From NCBI RefSeq assembly GCF_022829385.1, contig NZ_JAKSXX010000124.1, positions 1 through 37,901 of the forward strand: 37,901 nt of DNA, given 5' to 3'. Below are positions 1 through 8,103 of the stretch, one piece after another; position 1 is the stretch's first letter; each line of letters starts with the position of its first letter. Made by a program: the position numbers and the translations under genes. Under the pieces are notes generated by a model that saw nothing but the letters and a program-made list of their open reading frames with translations, did no database searches and was not told where the DNA came from. The stretch is from Methylobacterium sp. J-070 (lineage in GTDB: Bacteria; Pseudomonadota; Alphaproteobacteria; Rhizobiales; Beijerinckiaceae).

Positions 1-543
1 GGGACCGGCAAACGGGCCCAGCTCGAAGGCGTGAAGGTCGCGGGCAAGTCCGGGACCACGAACGCCTACCGGGACGCGTGGTTCGTGGGCTACACCGGCA
101 ATTACGTCGGCGCCGTGTGGTTCGGGAACGACGACCACACCTCGACCAACAAGCTCACCGGCGGATCGCTGCCGGCCCAGACCTGGCACGACGTGATGGA
201 GCCGGCCCACCAGGGCATCGAGATCAAGGGCCTGCCCGGCCTCAAGGACAGCCCGCGCGCCGCCCAGCAGCAGGCCTCCGGCGGACCGACGGCCCCGACC
301 GACCCCGGCGCCAGCGCCTACGGCAAGCTCTCGCGGCGCTCCTTCGAGGTGATCAGCGGCCTGAACGGCCTGTTCCGCACGGTCGAGCGCGCGCCGGGCG
401 CGGGTTCGGTGTCGGGATCGGCGGGCGAGCCGCGCAAGGTCGAGCGCAAGCCGGGCGACCGGGCCGCGGCCGGATCATCCGCGGCGCCGCGCGCGCTCGC
501 CGAGGGCACGCGGTCCGTCGGCGGCTTCATCGAGGTGCGGTGA
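1..543 (+). CDS. Class A penicillin-binding protein (PBP1A family), C-terminal part
   Basis: The gene begins before the window; the last 180 codons are present and end at TGA 541-543. The segment carries the KSGTT box of the serine transpeptidase fold (about residue 16 of the visible part), followed by the usual run DAWFVGYTGNYVGAVWFGND. The reading frame is open from base 1. The family polymerises glycan strands and cross-links peptidoglycan in the periplasm, anchored by an N-terminal membrane segment (not visible here). The tail after about residue 90 is rich in Ala, Pro and Gly and is probably disordered, except for a conserved-looking RRSFEVISGLNGLF segment. The next gene starts 4 bases after the stop, so the two are probably co-transcribed. 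The family is clear; the exact class (1A or another bifunctional type) cannot be fixed without the N-terminus. Confidence 0.88.
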   Translation, partial: GTGKRAQLEGVKVAGKSGTTNAYRDAWFVGYTGNYVGAVWFGNDDHTSTNKLTGGSLPAQTWHDVMEPAHQGIEIKGLPGLKDSPRAAQQQASGGPTAPTDPGASAYGKLSRRSFEVISGLNGLFRTVERAPGAGSVSGSAGEPRKVERKPGDRAAAGSSAAPRALAEGTRSVGGFIEVR

Positions 544-547
544 GCGC

Positions 548-1249
548 ATGAAGCTCACGTTTTCCCAGGGGGTCGGCCGCCCGATGGCGGCCGGCGGATC
601 CGAGCCCGTGCCGCGCGGAGCCCGGAGCGGGACGGGGCGGCTCGCCGCCCGCCTGTGGCGCAAGGGTTCGATCGCCGGGCTGGTGGCCTATAGCCTGGCG
701 CTCGGTGGCCTGCTCGGCCTCGCCAGCGCCGATTGGGCGACGAGCGGCGGCTACCCGTTCGGCGGCGTGCAGGTCGGCGCCTGGACGGCGTGGCCCCGGG
801 CCGGCGCCGCAAGCGCCGACCCCTACACCCGAGCGGTCAACGCCCGCCGGGGCGAGATCCCCCTGGCGGTGGGCGAAGGCCTCCTGCTGACCGCGGCATC
901 GGACGATGCGGGTCAGGCGCTCGACGCCACCTGCACCTACCGGATCGGCGGCGGGACCCCCCCGGCCCGCGCCTGGACCCTCACCGTCGCAGGCCGAGGT
1001 CCGCGCGCGCCGGGCCGTCCGGCCCTGCGCGAGGGCTTCACCTCCACGGAGGTGCTGCGCAGCGCCGACGGGCGGTTCGCGGTGGTGCTGGCGCCCGACG
1101 TTCAGCCCGGGAACTGGCTGCCGAGCCCCCGGGCGAGCGGGCCGGTGCGGCTGGCCCTGCGCCTCTACGACACCCCGGTGGCCGCGAGCGTCGGATCCCT
1201 CGACCGGAGCACGATTCCGGCGATCACCCGCCTGGGATGCGCCGCGTGA
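548..1249 (+). CDS. DUF1214 domain membrane-anchored protein
   Basis: A 233-residue protein with a basic N-terminus, one membrane segment at about residues 38-60, then a periplasm-facing domain. The motifs DPYTRAVNARRGEIPL, the TCTYRIGG turn, WTLTV, and the late GNWLPSP and LALRLYDTP are typical of DUF1214. The family has no established enzymatic role; members often sit beside a DUF1254 protein, as here. ATG at 548 is used because it lies 4 bases after the upstream stop. A later ATG at 584 would shorten the unusually long N-terminal extension and is a possible alternative. It overlaps the next gene by up to 13 bases, so translation is probably coupled. Confidence 0.8.
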   Translation: MKLTFSQGVGRPMAAGGSEPVPRGARSGTGRLAARLWRKGSIAGLVAYSLALGGLLGLASADWATSGGYPFGGVQVGAWTAWPRAGAASADPYTRAVNARRGEIPLAVGEGLLLTAASDDAGQALDATCTYRIGGGTPPARAWTLTVAGRGPRAPGRPALREGFTSTEVLRSADGRFAVVLAPDVQPGNWLPSPRASGPVRLALRLYDTPVAASVGSLDRSTIPAITRLGCAA

Positions 1250-1893
1250 CCCTGCGCTTCGTCTACGCCACGCTGGTCGGCCTCGTGCTGGCCGGCATCG
1301 TCCACGTCGTGGCGGTCCTGGCGATCCCGGCCCTGTCGGAGAAGGACGCCGTCTCGCGCGCCCGCGCCAGCGAGAGCCTGGATCATCCGCAACCGATCTA
1401 CACGGTGGCGACCGGCGACGACCCCTCCCCGCCCGAGGCCTGGCTGCCGATCCCGGACCCGGCGGTGGCGGTCGGCGTCTGCGCCTACGATCTCGCGGAC
1501 GGGCCGATGCGCGTCTCGGCCCGCACCGGGCCGCTGTCGCTGTCGCTCGCCGCGCATGGCCGCCGCGGGGCCTTTTACGCGGTCACCGACCAGGCCGCGG
1601 TGCGCGGCGCCCTCGACCTCGTGATCCTCACCCGCGCCCAGTACGACGAGGCGCTGGCCGAGGACGACGAGAACGACCCGAGCCGCGACGTGCGCATCGT
1701 CGCGCCGGACACGCGCGGCGTCGTGGTGGTGCGGGTGATCGCCGGCCTGCCGAGCCAGCGGCCCGCCGCCAACGCCGCCGTCCAGGCGGTCTCCTGCACC
1801 ACCGACACGCCGGCGGACGAACCGCCGGGCAAGGATCCGGCGGCCAAGGATCCGGCGGCCAAGGATCCGGGTGCCAGGGGCGCCGGGCGGTAG
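1237..1893 (+). CDS. DUF1254 domain membrane-anchored protein
   Basis: A protein of about 218 residues with a single N-terminal membrane segment (FVYATLVGLVLAGIVHVVAV) and a small extracytoplasmic domain typical of the DUF1254 partner of DUF1214 proteins (VCAYDLADGPMRV, RRGAFYAVTDQAA). Function is unknown. The start is uncertain. ATG 1237 gives MRRV, while GTG 1246 overlaps the upstream stop as GTGA and has a GGGA eight bases before it, which is better placed for a ribosome. The C-terminal tail contains three copies of a five-residue unit encoded by a 15-bp tandem repeat (1831-1875). It converges with the lipoprotein gene only 7 bases away, leaving no room for a separate terminator. Confidence 0.78.
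   Translation: MRRVTLRFVYATLVGLVLAGIVHVVAVLAIPALSEKDAVSRARASESLDHPQPIYTVATGDDPSPPEAWLPIPDPAVAVGVCAYDLADGPMRVSARTGPLSLSLAAHGRRGAFYAVTDQAAVRGALDLVILTRAQYDEALAEDDENDPSRDVRIVAPDTRGVVVVRVIAGLPSQRPAANAAVQAVSCTTDTPADEPPGKDPAAKDPAAKDPGARGAGR
1831..1875 (+). repeat. 15-bp tandem repeat, three units, in frame
   Basis: AAGGATCCGGCGGCC occurs at 1831-1845 and 1846-1860, with a variant AAGGATCCGGGTGCC at 1861-1875. The period is a multiple of three, so copy-number change would lengthen or shorten the KDPAA tail of the DUF1254 protein without breaking the frame. Confidence 0.9.
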
Positions 1894-1900
1894 CGCCCGC

Positions 1901-2722
1901 TCAATCCTTCACGACGAGCGGCCCGGCGGCCTGGGCGACCGGCAGCGCCAGGGGCTCGAGGCCGCATCGTGCCGCCGCATCCGGCGGCAGGAGCGGGTCC
2001 AGCAGGTTGCGGCGGGCGGCGAGCATCGCCAGGGACCGCTCGGCCGCGACGGCCTCCGGTGCCGGCGCCTCGGCGAAGAGGTGCTCCAGGGCGAACCGGT
2101 AGCGCGCGAGCCGCAGGCCGGCCTCGACCCGCACCCAGGCGATCAGGCAGCGATTCTCGGCCACCCGCTGGGCGGCCCGCCGCACGTCGGCATCGTCGAG
2201 GGTCTTGGCGAAGGGCAGGCTGCGCAGGCGCGCGGCATCCGCGTCGATCACCCGGGCGGCGAGCGCGGTGAAGATCGGGATCAGCCGGGCATCCGCCGTG
2301 GCGTCGTCGCCGAGCGCCCGGTAGCGGGAGACCGGCGAGCGGGACGGTTCGGCGGTCAGGGCGGCGTAATAGGCTCCGACCTCGTCGAAGCGCCAGGCCG
2401 GCGGCATCGCGTGGGCGCTCGCGAGACCGAGGACGAGGTCCTGGAAGGCCGCGAAGGTGCTGGCGGGCTGGACGAATCGCCACGCGCGGTCGCGCAGGGC
2501 CTGCTCGTCGTCGGTCAGTCCCGAATCGAGCAGCAATCGGCCGCGGTCATGGGTGCTGAAGCTGCCCGTCGTGTCGATGAGGCCGTTCCAGACGCCGGTG
2601 CGCGGCCGGCCGAAGTCGCCGGTCTGCGTGCAGGCGGCGAGGAGGGCCAGAGCCGCACCCGTGGGCAGAAGACGGGCCGTGTGCCGGCGACGGCCGTGCG
2701 GCGGGCGGTCCGGGACTGGCAT
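1901..2722 (-). CDS. Predicted lipoprotein of unknown function
   Basis: A 273-residue protein. The N-terminus has a basic stretch (RRRHTAR), a hydrophobic segment and a lipobox ending LLAAC, placing the lipidated cysteine at residue 31. The mature part is largely helical in appearance, with paired cysteines later (ENRCLIAW and ARCGLE). I do not recognise a family domain. The ATG at 2722 was chosen over one at 2761 because it gives a normal-length lipoprotein signal. It ends 7 bases from the convergent DUF1254 gene. The protein is probably exported and tethered to a membrane leaflet of the envelope. Confidence 0.72.
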   Translation of the reverse strand: MPVPDRPPHGRRRHTARLLPTGAALALLAACTQTGDFGRPRTGVWNGLIDTTGSFSTHDRGRLLLDSGLTDDEQALRDRAWRFVQPASTFAAFQDLVLGLASAHAMPPAWRFDEVGAYYAALTAEPSRSPVSRYRALGDDATADARLIPIFTALAARVIDADAARLRSLPFAKTLDDADVRRAAQRVAENRCLIAWVRVEAGLRLARYRFALEHLFAEAPAPEAVAAERSLAMLAARRNLLDPLLPPDAAARCGLEPLALPVAQAAGPLVVKD

Positions 2723-2775
2723 GGACACACCGTCGGTGTCGTGGAGCGGCCGGTCGGGCATGGCCCGGGACGCGT

Positions 2776-2988
2776 TCAGGAAGCGAGGCGCTCGTAACGC
2801 ACGCCGAGGAACAGCAGGATCTCGCCGCGCCGCTCGCTCGCGCAGGGGATCCGGCGCGTCCGGCGCGCCTCGGCGCCCGGGAACGGGATCACGGACCTAG
2901 AGGCGGCCGCGGCCGACTCGCGCTGCGGATCGGCCGCCGTCTCGGATTGCGGCGCGTGGCCCGGCTCCTGCGGCTTGATGACGGTCAT
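2776..2988 (-). CDS. Small hypothetical protein (70 aa)
   Basis: A 70-residue soluble protein. The first half is polar and low-complexity; the second half contains a basic stretch (EARRTRRIPCASERRGE) and ends GEILLFLGVRYERL. That kind of ending is common in short uncharacterised proteins of Rhizobiales. AGGAG lies about nine bases before the ATG, which supports real translation. It has no recognisable domain. It lies upstream of the lipoprotein gene on the same strand, with a gap of 53 bases to that gene's preferred start, so the two may share a transcript. Confidence 0.6.
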   Translation of the reverse strand: MTVIKPQEPGHAPQSETAADPQRESAAAASRSVIPFPGAEARRTRRIPCASERRGEILLFLGVRYERLAS

Positions 2989-3099
2989 GGTCTCCGGCTC
3001 CTGTCGGCGAATCCGAGCTTCCGGCCCGGGCCCGGGAAGGGCGGCGGCAAGGGCTACGGGTGCAATCCATCACGGGGTGGTTAACGGACTGTTTCCGTC

Positions 3100-3224
3100 C
3101 GGCCGGCTTCCGATGGCCACCGTCGGGCAGTTGGCGCGCGAATTGCGACGCCGGGTTTGCCCATGGCGGGCGTTTCCTCCCTTTGACTTGAGGCCCTGTC
3201 CGATCGCGGACGGGGCCTTTTTCT
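3100..3224 (+). ncRNA. Candidate small RNA ending in an orphan terminator
   Basis: This lies in a 442-base gap without a gene (2989-3430). It shows a possible imperfect hairpin (CGCCGGG-TTTG-CCC-AT-GGCG, about 3149-3169), an unpaired TTTCCTCCCTTTGAC stretch (about 3174-3187), then a strong intrinsic terminator. A CCUCC-rich loop before a terminator is the layout of alphaproteobacterial trans-acting sRNAs that pair with Shine-Dalgarno sites (alpha-r14 type). The 5' end is not defined and I could not find a convincing promoter, so the start given is approximate. No plus-strand gene upstream would need this terminator. Confidence 0.33.
3191..3224 (+). terminator. Intrinsic terminator, plus strand
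   Basis: AGGCCCTGTCCG (3191-3202) pairs with CGGACGGGGCCT (3207-3218) over 12 base pairs with a single G-U wobble and a four-base loop, followed by TTTTCT. There is no T-run in the minus direction, so it acts on plus-strand transcripts. Confidence 0.8.
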
Positions 3225-3430
3225 CGCCGCGACGAGGTCGCCGCGATCCCCGCCCCTGCGGCCCGCACGCCACACCGGTGCGAAGCGTTGCCGCCCCGCG
3301 CCTCACGGTGGAACCGGCGCGGACCTGCGGCGCTTGCCTACCGCCCGGCTCGACCGATATGCCGGAAGCGGGTGGAGGGGGGACCGCCGCGTCGGTTCTC
3401 CGCCCGACCGAGATTTGAGGACACCGCTGA

Positions 3431-3721
3431 ATGCGACTGGTTCCGGAACGATCCCTGCGCTCCTCCCGCCGCGGGCTGGCTGTGTCGGCCCTGGCGCTGG
3501 TTGCGCTCACCGCCGGCCCGGCCTACGCCCAACGCGACGATCAGGGTCTGCAACTCGGCTGCGCGAACGACTATTTCCGGCTCTGCGCCGGCGTCGATCC
3601 GAACAGCCAGGACGCGGACCGCTGCATGACGCGCAACCGCAAGCGCCTGTCGCCCGAATGCCGCGCGGCGATCGGCGATTACGACAAGCGCACCGGCAGC
3701 AAGTCGCTGTCGGACGATTGA
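3431..3721 (+). CDS. Small exported cysteine-rich protein
   Basis: A 96-residue protein with a classical signal peptide; the likely cut is after AYA at residue 33. The mature part has four cysteines in the pattern [14 protein letters not shown] ... [18 protein letters not shown], which resembles the cysteine-rich GLG1/FGFR-type repeat (PF00839). In bacteria such short periplasmic proteins have no known function; the cysteines probably form two disulfides. GAGGA lies about ten bases before the ATG. It is followed 46 bases later by gshB, so the two may be co-transcribed. Confidence 0.75.
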   Translation: MRLVPERSLRSSRRGLAVSALALVALTAGPAYAQRDDQGLQLGCANDYFRLCAGVDPNSQDADRCMTRNRKRLSPECRAAIGDYDKRTGSKSLSDD

Positions 3722-3767
3722 GACCGGATTTGCTCGGGAATCCCGCCGCGGGCGAGGGGCGTTTCGG

Positions 3768-4724
3768 ATGAGCCTGACCGTCGCGGTTCAGATGGACCCG
3801 ATCCAGAACATCCGGATCGCAGGGGACACCACCTTCGCCCTGCTGCTGGAAGCCCAGCGGCGGGGTCACACCCTCGTCTACTACACGCCGGACCGGCTCT
3901 CGATGCAGGGCCGGCGCGTGACCGCCCGGGTCGAGCGGCTCACCGTCCGGGATGTGGAGGGCGCGCACTTCACCCTATCGCCGCCGGAGCGCATCGACCT
4001 CGCCGAGGCGGACGTGGTGCTGATGCGTCAGGATCCGCCCTTCGACATGGCCTACATCACGGCCACCCACATGCTGGAGCGGATCCACCCGGACACGCTC
4101 GTCGTCAACAACCCCTTCGAGGTGCGCAACGCGCCGGAGAAGCTGTTCGTCCTCGACTTCCCCGAGCTGATGCCGCCGACCCTGATCAGCCGCGACAAGG
4201 CGGAGATCGAGGCCTTCCGCCTGGAGCACGGCACCGTGGCGATGAAGCCGCTGCACGGGCACGGCGGCGCGGCGGTGTTCAAGGTCACCGAGAAGGATCC
4301 GAATTTCGGCTCGATGTTCGACCTGTTCGCCACGACCTTCCGGGAGGCCTGGGTGGTGCAGCGCTATCTCGACCGGGTCACCGAGGGCGACAAGCGCATC
4401 ATCCTGGTGGACGGCGTCGCCATGGGGGCGGTCAACCGCGTGCCGGCGGCGGGCGACATCCGCTCCAACATGGTCCGCGGGGGCGCCGCCTCGGCCTCGG
4501 AGCTGACCGAGCGCGAGCGCGAGATCTGCGCCACGATCGGTCCGGAGCTCGCGCGACGCGGGCTGATCCTGGTGGGGATCGACGTGATCGACGGTCACCT
4601 CACCGAGATCAACGTGACTTCCCCCACCGGCATCCGGGCGATCCAGCGGCTGGGCGGCCCCGACCTGTCGGCGGCGGTCTGGGATACGATCGAGGCGCGG
4701 ATCGCGGTGCGCAGGGGCGTGTGA
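3768..4724 (+). CDS. gshB: Glutathione synthetase
   Basis: A 318-residue protein that joins gamma-glutamylcysteine and glycine with ATP to give glutathione in the cytosol. The N-terminal domain has the family sequence [20 protein letters not shown] and [14 protein letters not shown]. The ATP-grasp part has [15 protein letters not shown] (ATP-binding loop), [16 protein letters not shown] and the metal-binding end [12 protein letters not shown]. The length matches the bacterial enzyme. GAGGGG lies about nine bases before the ATG. Glutathione reductase (gor) is encoded a few genes away on the other strand. The gene converges with aroG. Confidence 0.96.
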   Translation: MSLTVAVQMDPIQNIRIAGDTTFALLLEAQRRGHTLVYYTPDRLSMQGRRVTARVERLTVRDVEGAHFTLSPPERIDLAEADVVLMRQDPPFDMAYITATHMLERIHPDTLVVNNPFEVRNAPEKLFVLDFPELMPPTLISRDKAEIEAFRLEHGTVAMKPLHGHGGAAVFKVTEKDPNFGSMFDLFATTFREAWVVQRYLDRVTEGDKRIILVDGVAMGAVNRVPAAGDIRSNMVRGGAASASELTEREREICATIGPELARRGLILVGIDVIDGHLTEINVTSPTGIRAIQRLGGPDLSAAVWDTIEARIAVRRGV

Positions 4725-4798
4725 GGCACGACCGGACGGTGCTTCCGGGGGCGATGGTCCGGCCGTCCCGAGCCCGCCCACGCGTGAGCCGAGTTCAA

Positions 4799-4835
4799 GG
4801 CGGGGCCGGGCACCGATCCGGCGCCTTGCCCCGCC
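4799..4835. terminator. GC-rich hairpin between convergent gshB and aroG
   Basis: GGCGGGGC (4799-4806) pairs with GCCCCGCC (4828-4835), and CCGG/CCGG pairing is possible inside. No T-run follows on either strand, so it is at best a bidirectional terminator that relies on the stem alone. Confidence 0.35.
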
Positions 4836-4850
4836 CCGCGATCCCCTGCC

Positions 4851-6233
4851 CTACTCCGCGGCGTCGAGGCGCGGGCGCTCGACGTGGCTGCGCTCGGCCT
4901 TGACCAGCTCGGCCGTGCGGAACGCCACCTCCAGGGCCTGCTCGGCGTTGAGGCGCGGATCGCAGTAGGTGTGGTAGCGGTCCTGCAGGTCGTCGGCCGT
5001 CAGCGCCCGGGCGCCGCCGGTGCACTCGGTCACGTCCTTGCCGGTCATCTCCAGGTGGATGCCGCCGGCGATCGTGCCCTCTGCCCGGTGGACGCCGAAG
5101 AAGCCCTCGATCTCCTGCATCACCCGCTCGAACGGCCGGGTCTTGTAGCGGCCCGCCGCCACGGTGTTGCCGTGCATCGGATCGCAGATCCACACCACCT
5201 TGCGCCCTTCCCGCTCGACGGCGCGGATCAGGCCGGGCAGGTGCTCACCGACCTTCTCGGCCCCGAACCGGCAGATCAGGCTGAGCCGTCCCGGCTCGTT
5301 CTTCGGGTTGAGCAGGTCGATCAGCCGGATCAGGCCGTCGGCCTTCATGGAGGGGCCGCACTTCAGGCCGATCGGGTTCTCGATGCCGCGGGCGTATTCC
5401 ACATGGGCGTGGTCCGGCTGCCGGGTCCGGTCGCCGATCCACAGCATGTGGCCGGAGGTCGCGTACCAGTCGCCGGTGGTCGAATCGACGCGGGTCATCG
5501 CCTCCTCGTAGCCCAGCAGCAGGGCCTCGTGGCTGGTGTAGAAGTCGGTGGTGCGCACCTCCGGATGGGTCTCCGGGTTGATGCCGATCGCCCGCATGAA
5601 CGCGAGGGCGTCGGTCATCCGGCCGGCGACGTCCTGGTAGCGCGAGGATTGCGGCGAATCCTTCACGAAGCCCAGCATCCAGCGATGCGCGTTCTCCAGG
5701 TTGGCGTAGCCGCCGGTGGCGAAGGCGCGCAGCAGGTTGAGAGTCGCGGCCGACTGGCGGTAGGCCTCGAGCTGACGGCGCGGGTCGGGGATGCGCGCAT
5801 CCTCGGTGAAGCCGATGCCGTTGACGATGTCGCCGCGGTAGCTCGGCAGGCTGACGCCGTCGAGCGTCTCGGTCGGCGAGGAGCGCGGCTTGGCGAATTG
5901 CCCGGCGATGCGCCCGACCTTCACCACCGGCGAGCCGCCCGCGAAGGTCAGCACCATCGCCATCTGCAGGAACACCCGGAAGAAGTCGCGGATGTTGTCG
6001 GCGGAGTGCTCGTCGAAGCTCTCGGCGCAGTCGCCGCCCTGAAGCAGGAAGGCTTCGCCGGCGGCGACGCGCGCGAGCGCGGCCTTCAGCTTGCGCGCCT
6101 CACCGGCAAAAACCAGCGGCGGAAAGCTCGCGATCTGCGTCTCGACGGCGCTGAGGGCGGCGGCGTCCGGATAGGCGGGGACCTGCTCGATCGGCAGGTG
6201 TCTCCAGCTCTTCGGTGTCCAACGCTCGCCCAT
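4851..6233 (-). CDS. aroG: Class II 3-deoxy-7-phosphoheptulonate (DAHP) synthase
   Basis: A 460-residue enzyme that condenses phosphoenolpyruvate and erythrose 4-phosphate, the first step of the shikimate pathway to aromatic amino acids. Class II (plant/mycobacterial) hallmarks are visible: [19 protein letters not shown] at the start, [31 protein letters not shown], the central [20 protein letters not shown], and [10 protein letters not shown]. The length is normal for the class. It is the last gene of the minus-strand block rpiA to aroG. The ATG is preceded by GGAGAGAGG, which also forms part of a foldable leader (see 6235-6298). Confidence 0.95.
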   Translation of the reverse strand: MGERWTPKSWRHLPIEQVPAYPDAAALSAVETQIASFPPLVFAGEARKLKAALARVAAGEAFLLQGGDCAESFDEHSADNIRDFFRVFLQMAMVLTFAGGSPVVKVGRIAGQFAKPRSSPTETLDGVSLPSYRGDIVNGIGFTEDARIPDPRRQLEAYRQSAATLNLLRAFATGGYANLENAHRWMLGFVKDSPQSSRYQDVAGRMTDALAFMRAIGINPETHPEVRTTDFYTSHEALLLGYEEAMTRVDSTTGDWYATSGHMLWIGDRTRQPDHAHVEYARGIENPIGLKCGPSMKADGLIRLIDLLNPKNEPGRLSLICRFGAEKVGEHLPGLIRAVEREGRKVVWICDPMHGNTVAAGRYKTRPFERVMQEIEGFFGVHRAEGTIAGGIHLEMTGKDVTECTGGARALTADDLQDRYHTYCDPRLNAEQALEVAFRTAELVKAERSHVERPRLDAAE

Positions 6234-6234
6234 G

Positions 6235-6298
6235 ACCTCTCTCCACGCACCTTTCGTGCGACCGCGCTCCGTGCGCGAAGCGCGGCTTATAGAGAGGT
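6235..6298 (-). promoter_or_regulatory. Foldable leader upstream of aroG (possible three-way junction)
   Basis: On the minus strand ACCTCTCT (6298-6291) can pair with AGAGAGGT (6242-6235), an 8-bp closing stem that overlaps the ribosome-binding region. Inside it are two hairpins: CCGCGCT with AGCGCGG (6285-6279 with 6268-6262), and CGCAC with GTGCG around a GAAAG loop (6260-6246). The set forms a compact three-way junction. A competing fold of the middle hairpin (GCGC-TTC-GCGC) exists. A TATAAG sits between the closing arm and the middle hairpin and could instead be a -10 element, in which case the left arm would not be transcribed. Confidence 0.4.
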
Positions 6299-6347
6299 TC
6301 CCGCCGTGTTGCGAGTGCCGGAAGCCCGGGGCAGACGCGCCCCGGCG

Positions 6348-6665
6348 TCAGGCCTCGCCGTCCTCCACCTCGATCCCGTGCTCGGCGAGGATCCAGAAGA
6401 TCGCCTCCAGATCCTCCGCGGAGACGTCCCGGGGCGGCAGCGCCTCCTCCAGGTCGTCGTAGGTGAGGCAGCGGCTGCGCTGGGACTCGGCCTTGGCGAG
6501 CAGTCGGTCGATGGCCTGGCGGATATCGGCGGCCAGGGCGTCTTGGCTCGGCGGCCGGTGAACGGCCGGACGCAGCGCGTCCGCCAGCAGGCCGTCGATG
6601 ACCGCCTGTCGCCGCGCATGTGCGTCGTCGCCGCCGCTGCCCTTGCCCGCGCCCTGCTTGCCCAT
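6348..6665 (-). CDS. Stand-alone sigma-70 region 1.1-like protein
   Basis: A 105-residue protein. The first 50 residues are basic and Gly-rich followed by helices. The C-terminal part, LTYDDLEEALPPRDVSAEDLEAIFWILAEHGIEVED, matches the small helical domain found at the N-terminus of primary sigma factors (region 1.1), where the usual pattern is TYDDINELLP...IDDILSALAEQGIEV. In RpoD this acidic domain occupies the DNA channel of RNA polymerase and stops free sigma from binding DNA. No sigma regions 2-4 follow; the gene stops here. It lies between gor and aroG on the same strand. The similarity is clear by eye; a role in transcription control is inference. Confidence 0.75.
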   Translation of the reverse strand: MGKQGAGKGSGGDDAHARRQAVIDGLLADALRPAVHRPPSQDALAADIRQAIDRLLAKAESQRSRCLTYDDLEEALPPRDVSAEDLEAIFWILAEHGIEVEDGEA

Positions 6666-6720
6666 GCCCCTGATATGGCTCGGCCGGGCACCGCGTCGAG
6701 GCCCGGACCGCGCGGAGCCC

Positions 6721-8103
6721 TCAGCCGACGCCGACCGGATGCTTGGTGACCTCCGGGACGCGCATCGTCACGAGTTCCTCGGCCGCCGTCGGGTGGACCG
6801 CGATCGTGCGGTCGAAATCGGCCTTGGTGGCGCCCATCGTCACGGCGATGCCGACCGCCTGGATGACCTCGCCGGCGTCGTGTCCGAAGATGTGGACGCC
6901 CACGACCCGGTCGCTGGCGCGGTCGACCAGCACCTTCATGAAGATCCGTTCCTCGCGGCCGGACAGCGTCGCCTTCATGGGGCGGAAGCGCGCCTTGTAG
7001 ACGTCGATCTGGCCGTAGGCCTCCCGCGCCCCCGCCTCGCTGTGGCCGACCACGCCGATCTCGGGGGTGGAGAACACCGCCGTGGGAATCAGGCGGTGAT
7101 CGACGCAGGCCGGCTTCCCGCCGAAGACCGTGTCGGCGAAGGCGTGGCCCTCGCGGATCGCTACCGGGGTCAGGTTGGCGCGGTTGGTCACGTCGCCGAC
7201 CGCGTAGATCGACGGGACCCGGGTCTGCGAATAGGCGTCGACCGGGATGGCGCCCGCGGCGTCGGTCTCGATGCCGACCCGTTCGAGCCCGAGGCCGGCG
7301 ACATTCGGTCGCCGTCCCGTGGCGACGAGGATCTGGTCGGCGTCGATCTCCGTGCCGTCGTCGAGTTGCGCGCGCAGGCCCCCGTCCCGGCTCTCGATGC
7401 GCCGCAGGGTCCGCCCGAGGCGCAGGTCCATCCGGTGACGGTAGGCCTCCGCCAGGGCGTCGCGGACCTCGTCGTCGAACCCGCGCAGCAGCCTGTCGCC
7501 CCGGTGCAGCAGGGTCGTGTTGCTGCCGAGCGCCGCGAACACGCCGGCGAACTCCACCGCGATGTAGCCGCCGCCGATCACCAGGATCCGCTCCGGCAGG
7601 CTCTCCAGCTCGAACACCTCGTTGGAGGTGATCGCCAGCTCGATCCCGGGAACGTCCGGTTCCTTCACCGGATGCGCGCCGACCGCCACCAGGATCCGCT
7701 CGGCCCGGATCGTCCGGCCGGTTTTGACCAGGCGGACCGTCTGCGGATCCTCGATCACGGCGCGCTCCGGAACGATCTCGACGCCGGCGCGGATCAGGTT
7801 GGCGTCGTAGATGCCTTCGAGCCGGGTGACCTCGGCGTCGCGGCGGCGCTTGAGCGTGCCCCAGTCGAAGCGGGGCTTCTCCACGCTCCAGCCGAAGCCC
7901 GCGGCGTCCTCGAACTCGTCGGCGAAGCGGCCGGCATACACCATCAGCTTCTTCGGCACGCAGCCGCGGATCACGCAGGTGCCCCCGACCCGGTATTCCT
8001 CGGCGAGCATCACCCGCGCGCCGTAGCCGGCCGCGATCCGCGCCGCCCGGACGCCCCCCGATCCGCCGCCGATGACGAAGAGGTCGACGTCGTACGCGCT
8101 CAT
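6721..8103 (-). CDS. gor: Glutathione-disulfide reductase
   Basis: A 460-residue flavoprotein that reduces oxidised glutathione with NADPH. Visible are the FAD-binding GGGSGG near residues 12-17, the redox-active pair C43 and C48 in GGTCVIRGCVPKK, the NADPH-binding GGGYIAVEFAG, the second FAD motif YAVGDVTN, and the C-terminal HPTAAEE that supplies the catalytic His-Glu. The length is typical. Its start ATG overlaps the stop of the upstream membrane protein as ATGA (8100-8103), so translation is coupled. It shares the glutathione cycle with gshB nearby. Confidence 0.95.
   Translation of the reverse strand: MSAYDVDLFVIGGGSGGVRAARIAAGYGARVMLAEEYRVGGTCVIRGCVPKKLMVYAGRFADEFEDAAGFGWSVEKPRFDWGTLKRRRDAEVTRLEGIYDANLIRAGVEIVPERAVIEDPQTVRLVKTGRTIRAERILVAVGAHPVKEPDVPGIELAITSNEVFELESLPERILVIGGGYIAVEFAGVFAALGSNTTLLHRGDRLLRGFDDEVRDALAEAYRHRMDLRLGRTLRRIESRDGGLRAQLDDGTEIDADQILVATGRRPNVAGLGLERVGIETDAAGAIPVDAYSQTRVPSIYAVGDVTNRANLTPVAIREGHAFADTVFGGKPACVDHRLIPTAVFSTPEIGVVGHSEAGAREAYGQIDVYKARFRPMKATLSGREERIFMKVLVDRASDRVVGVHIFGHDAGEVIQAVGIAVTMGATKADFDRTIAVHPTAAEELVTMRVPEVTKHPVGVG

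Noticed and set aside
3310..3336. GGAAC followed by CGCTT, like an EcfG stress promoter
   Set aside because: The -10 half should read close to CGTT; CGCTT does not fit and a single GGAAC is common by chance.
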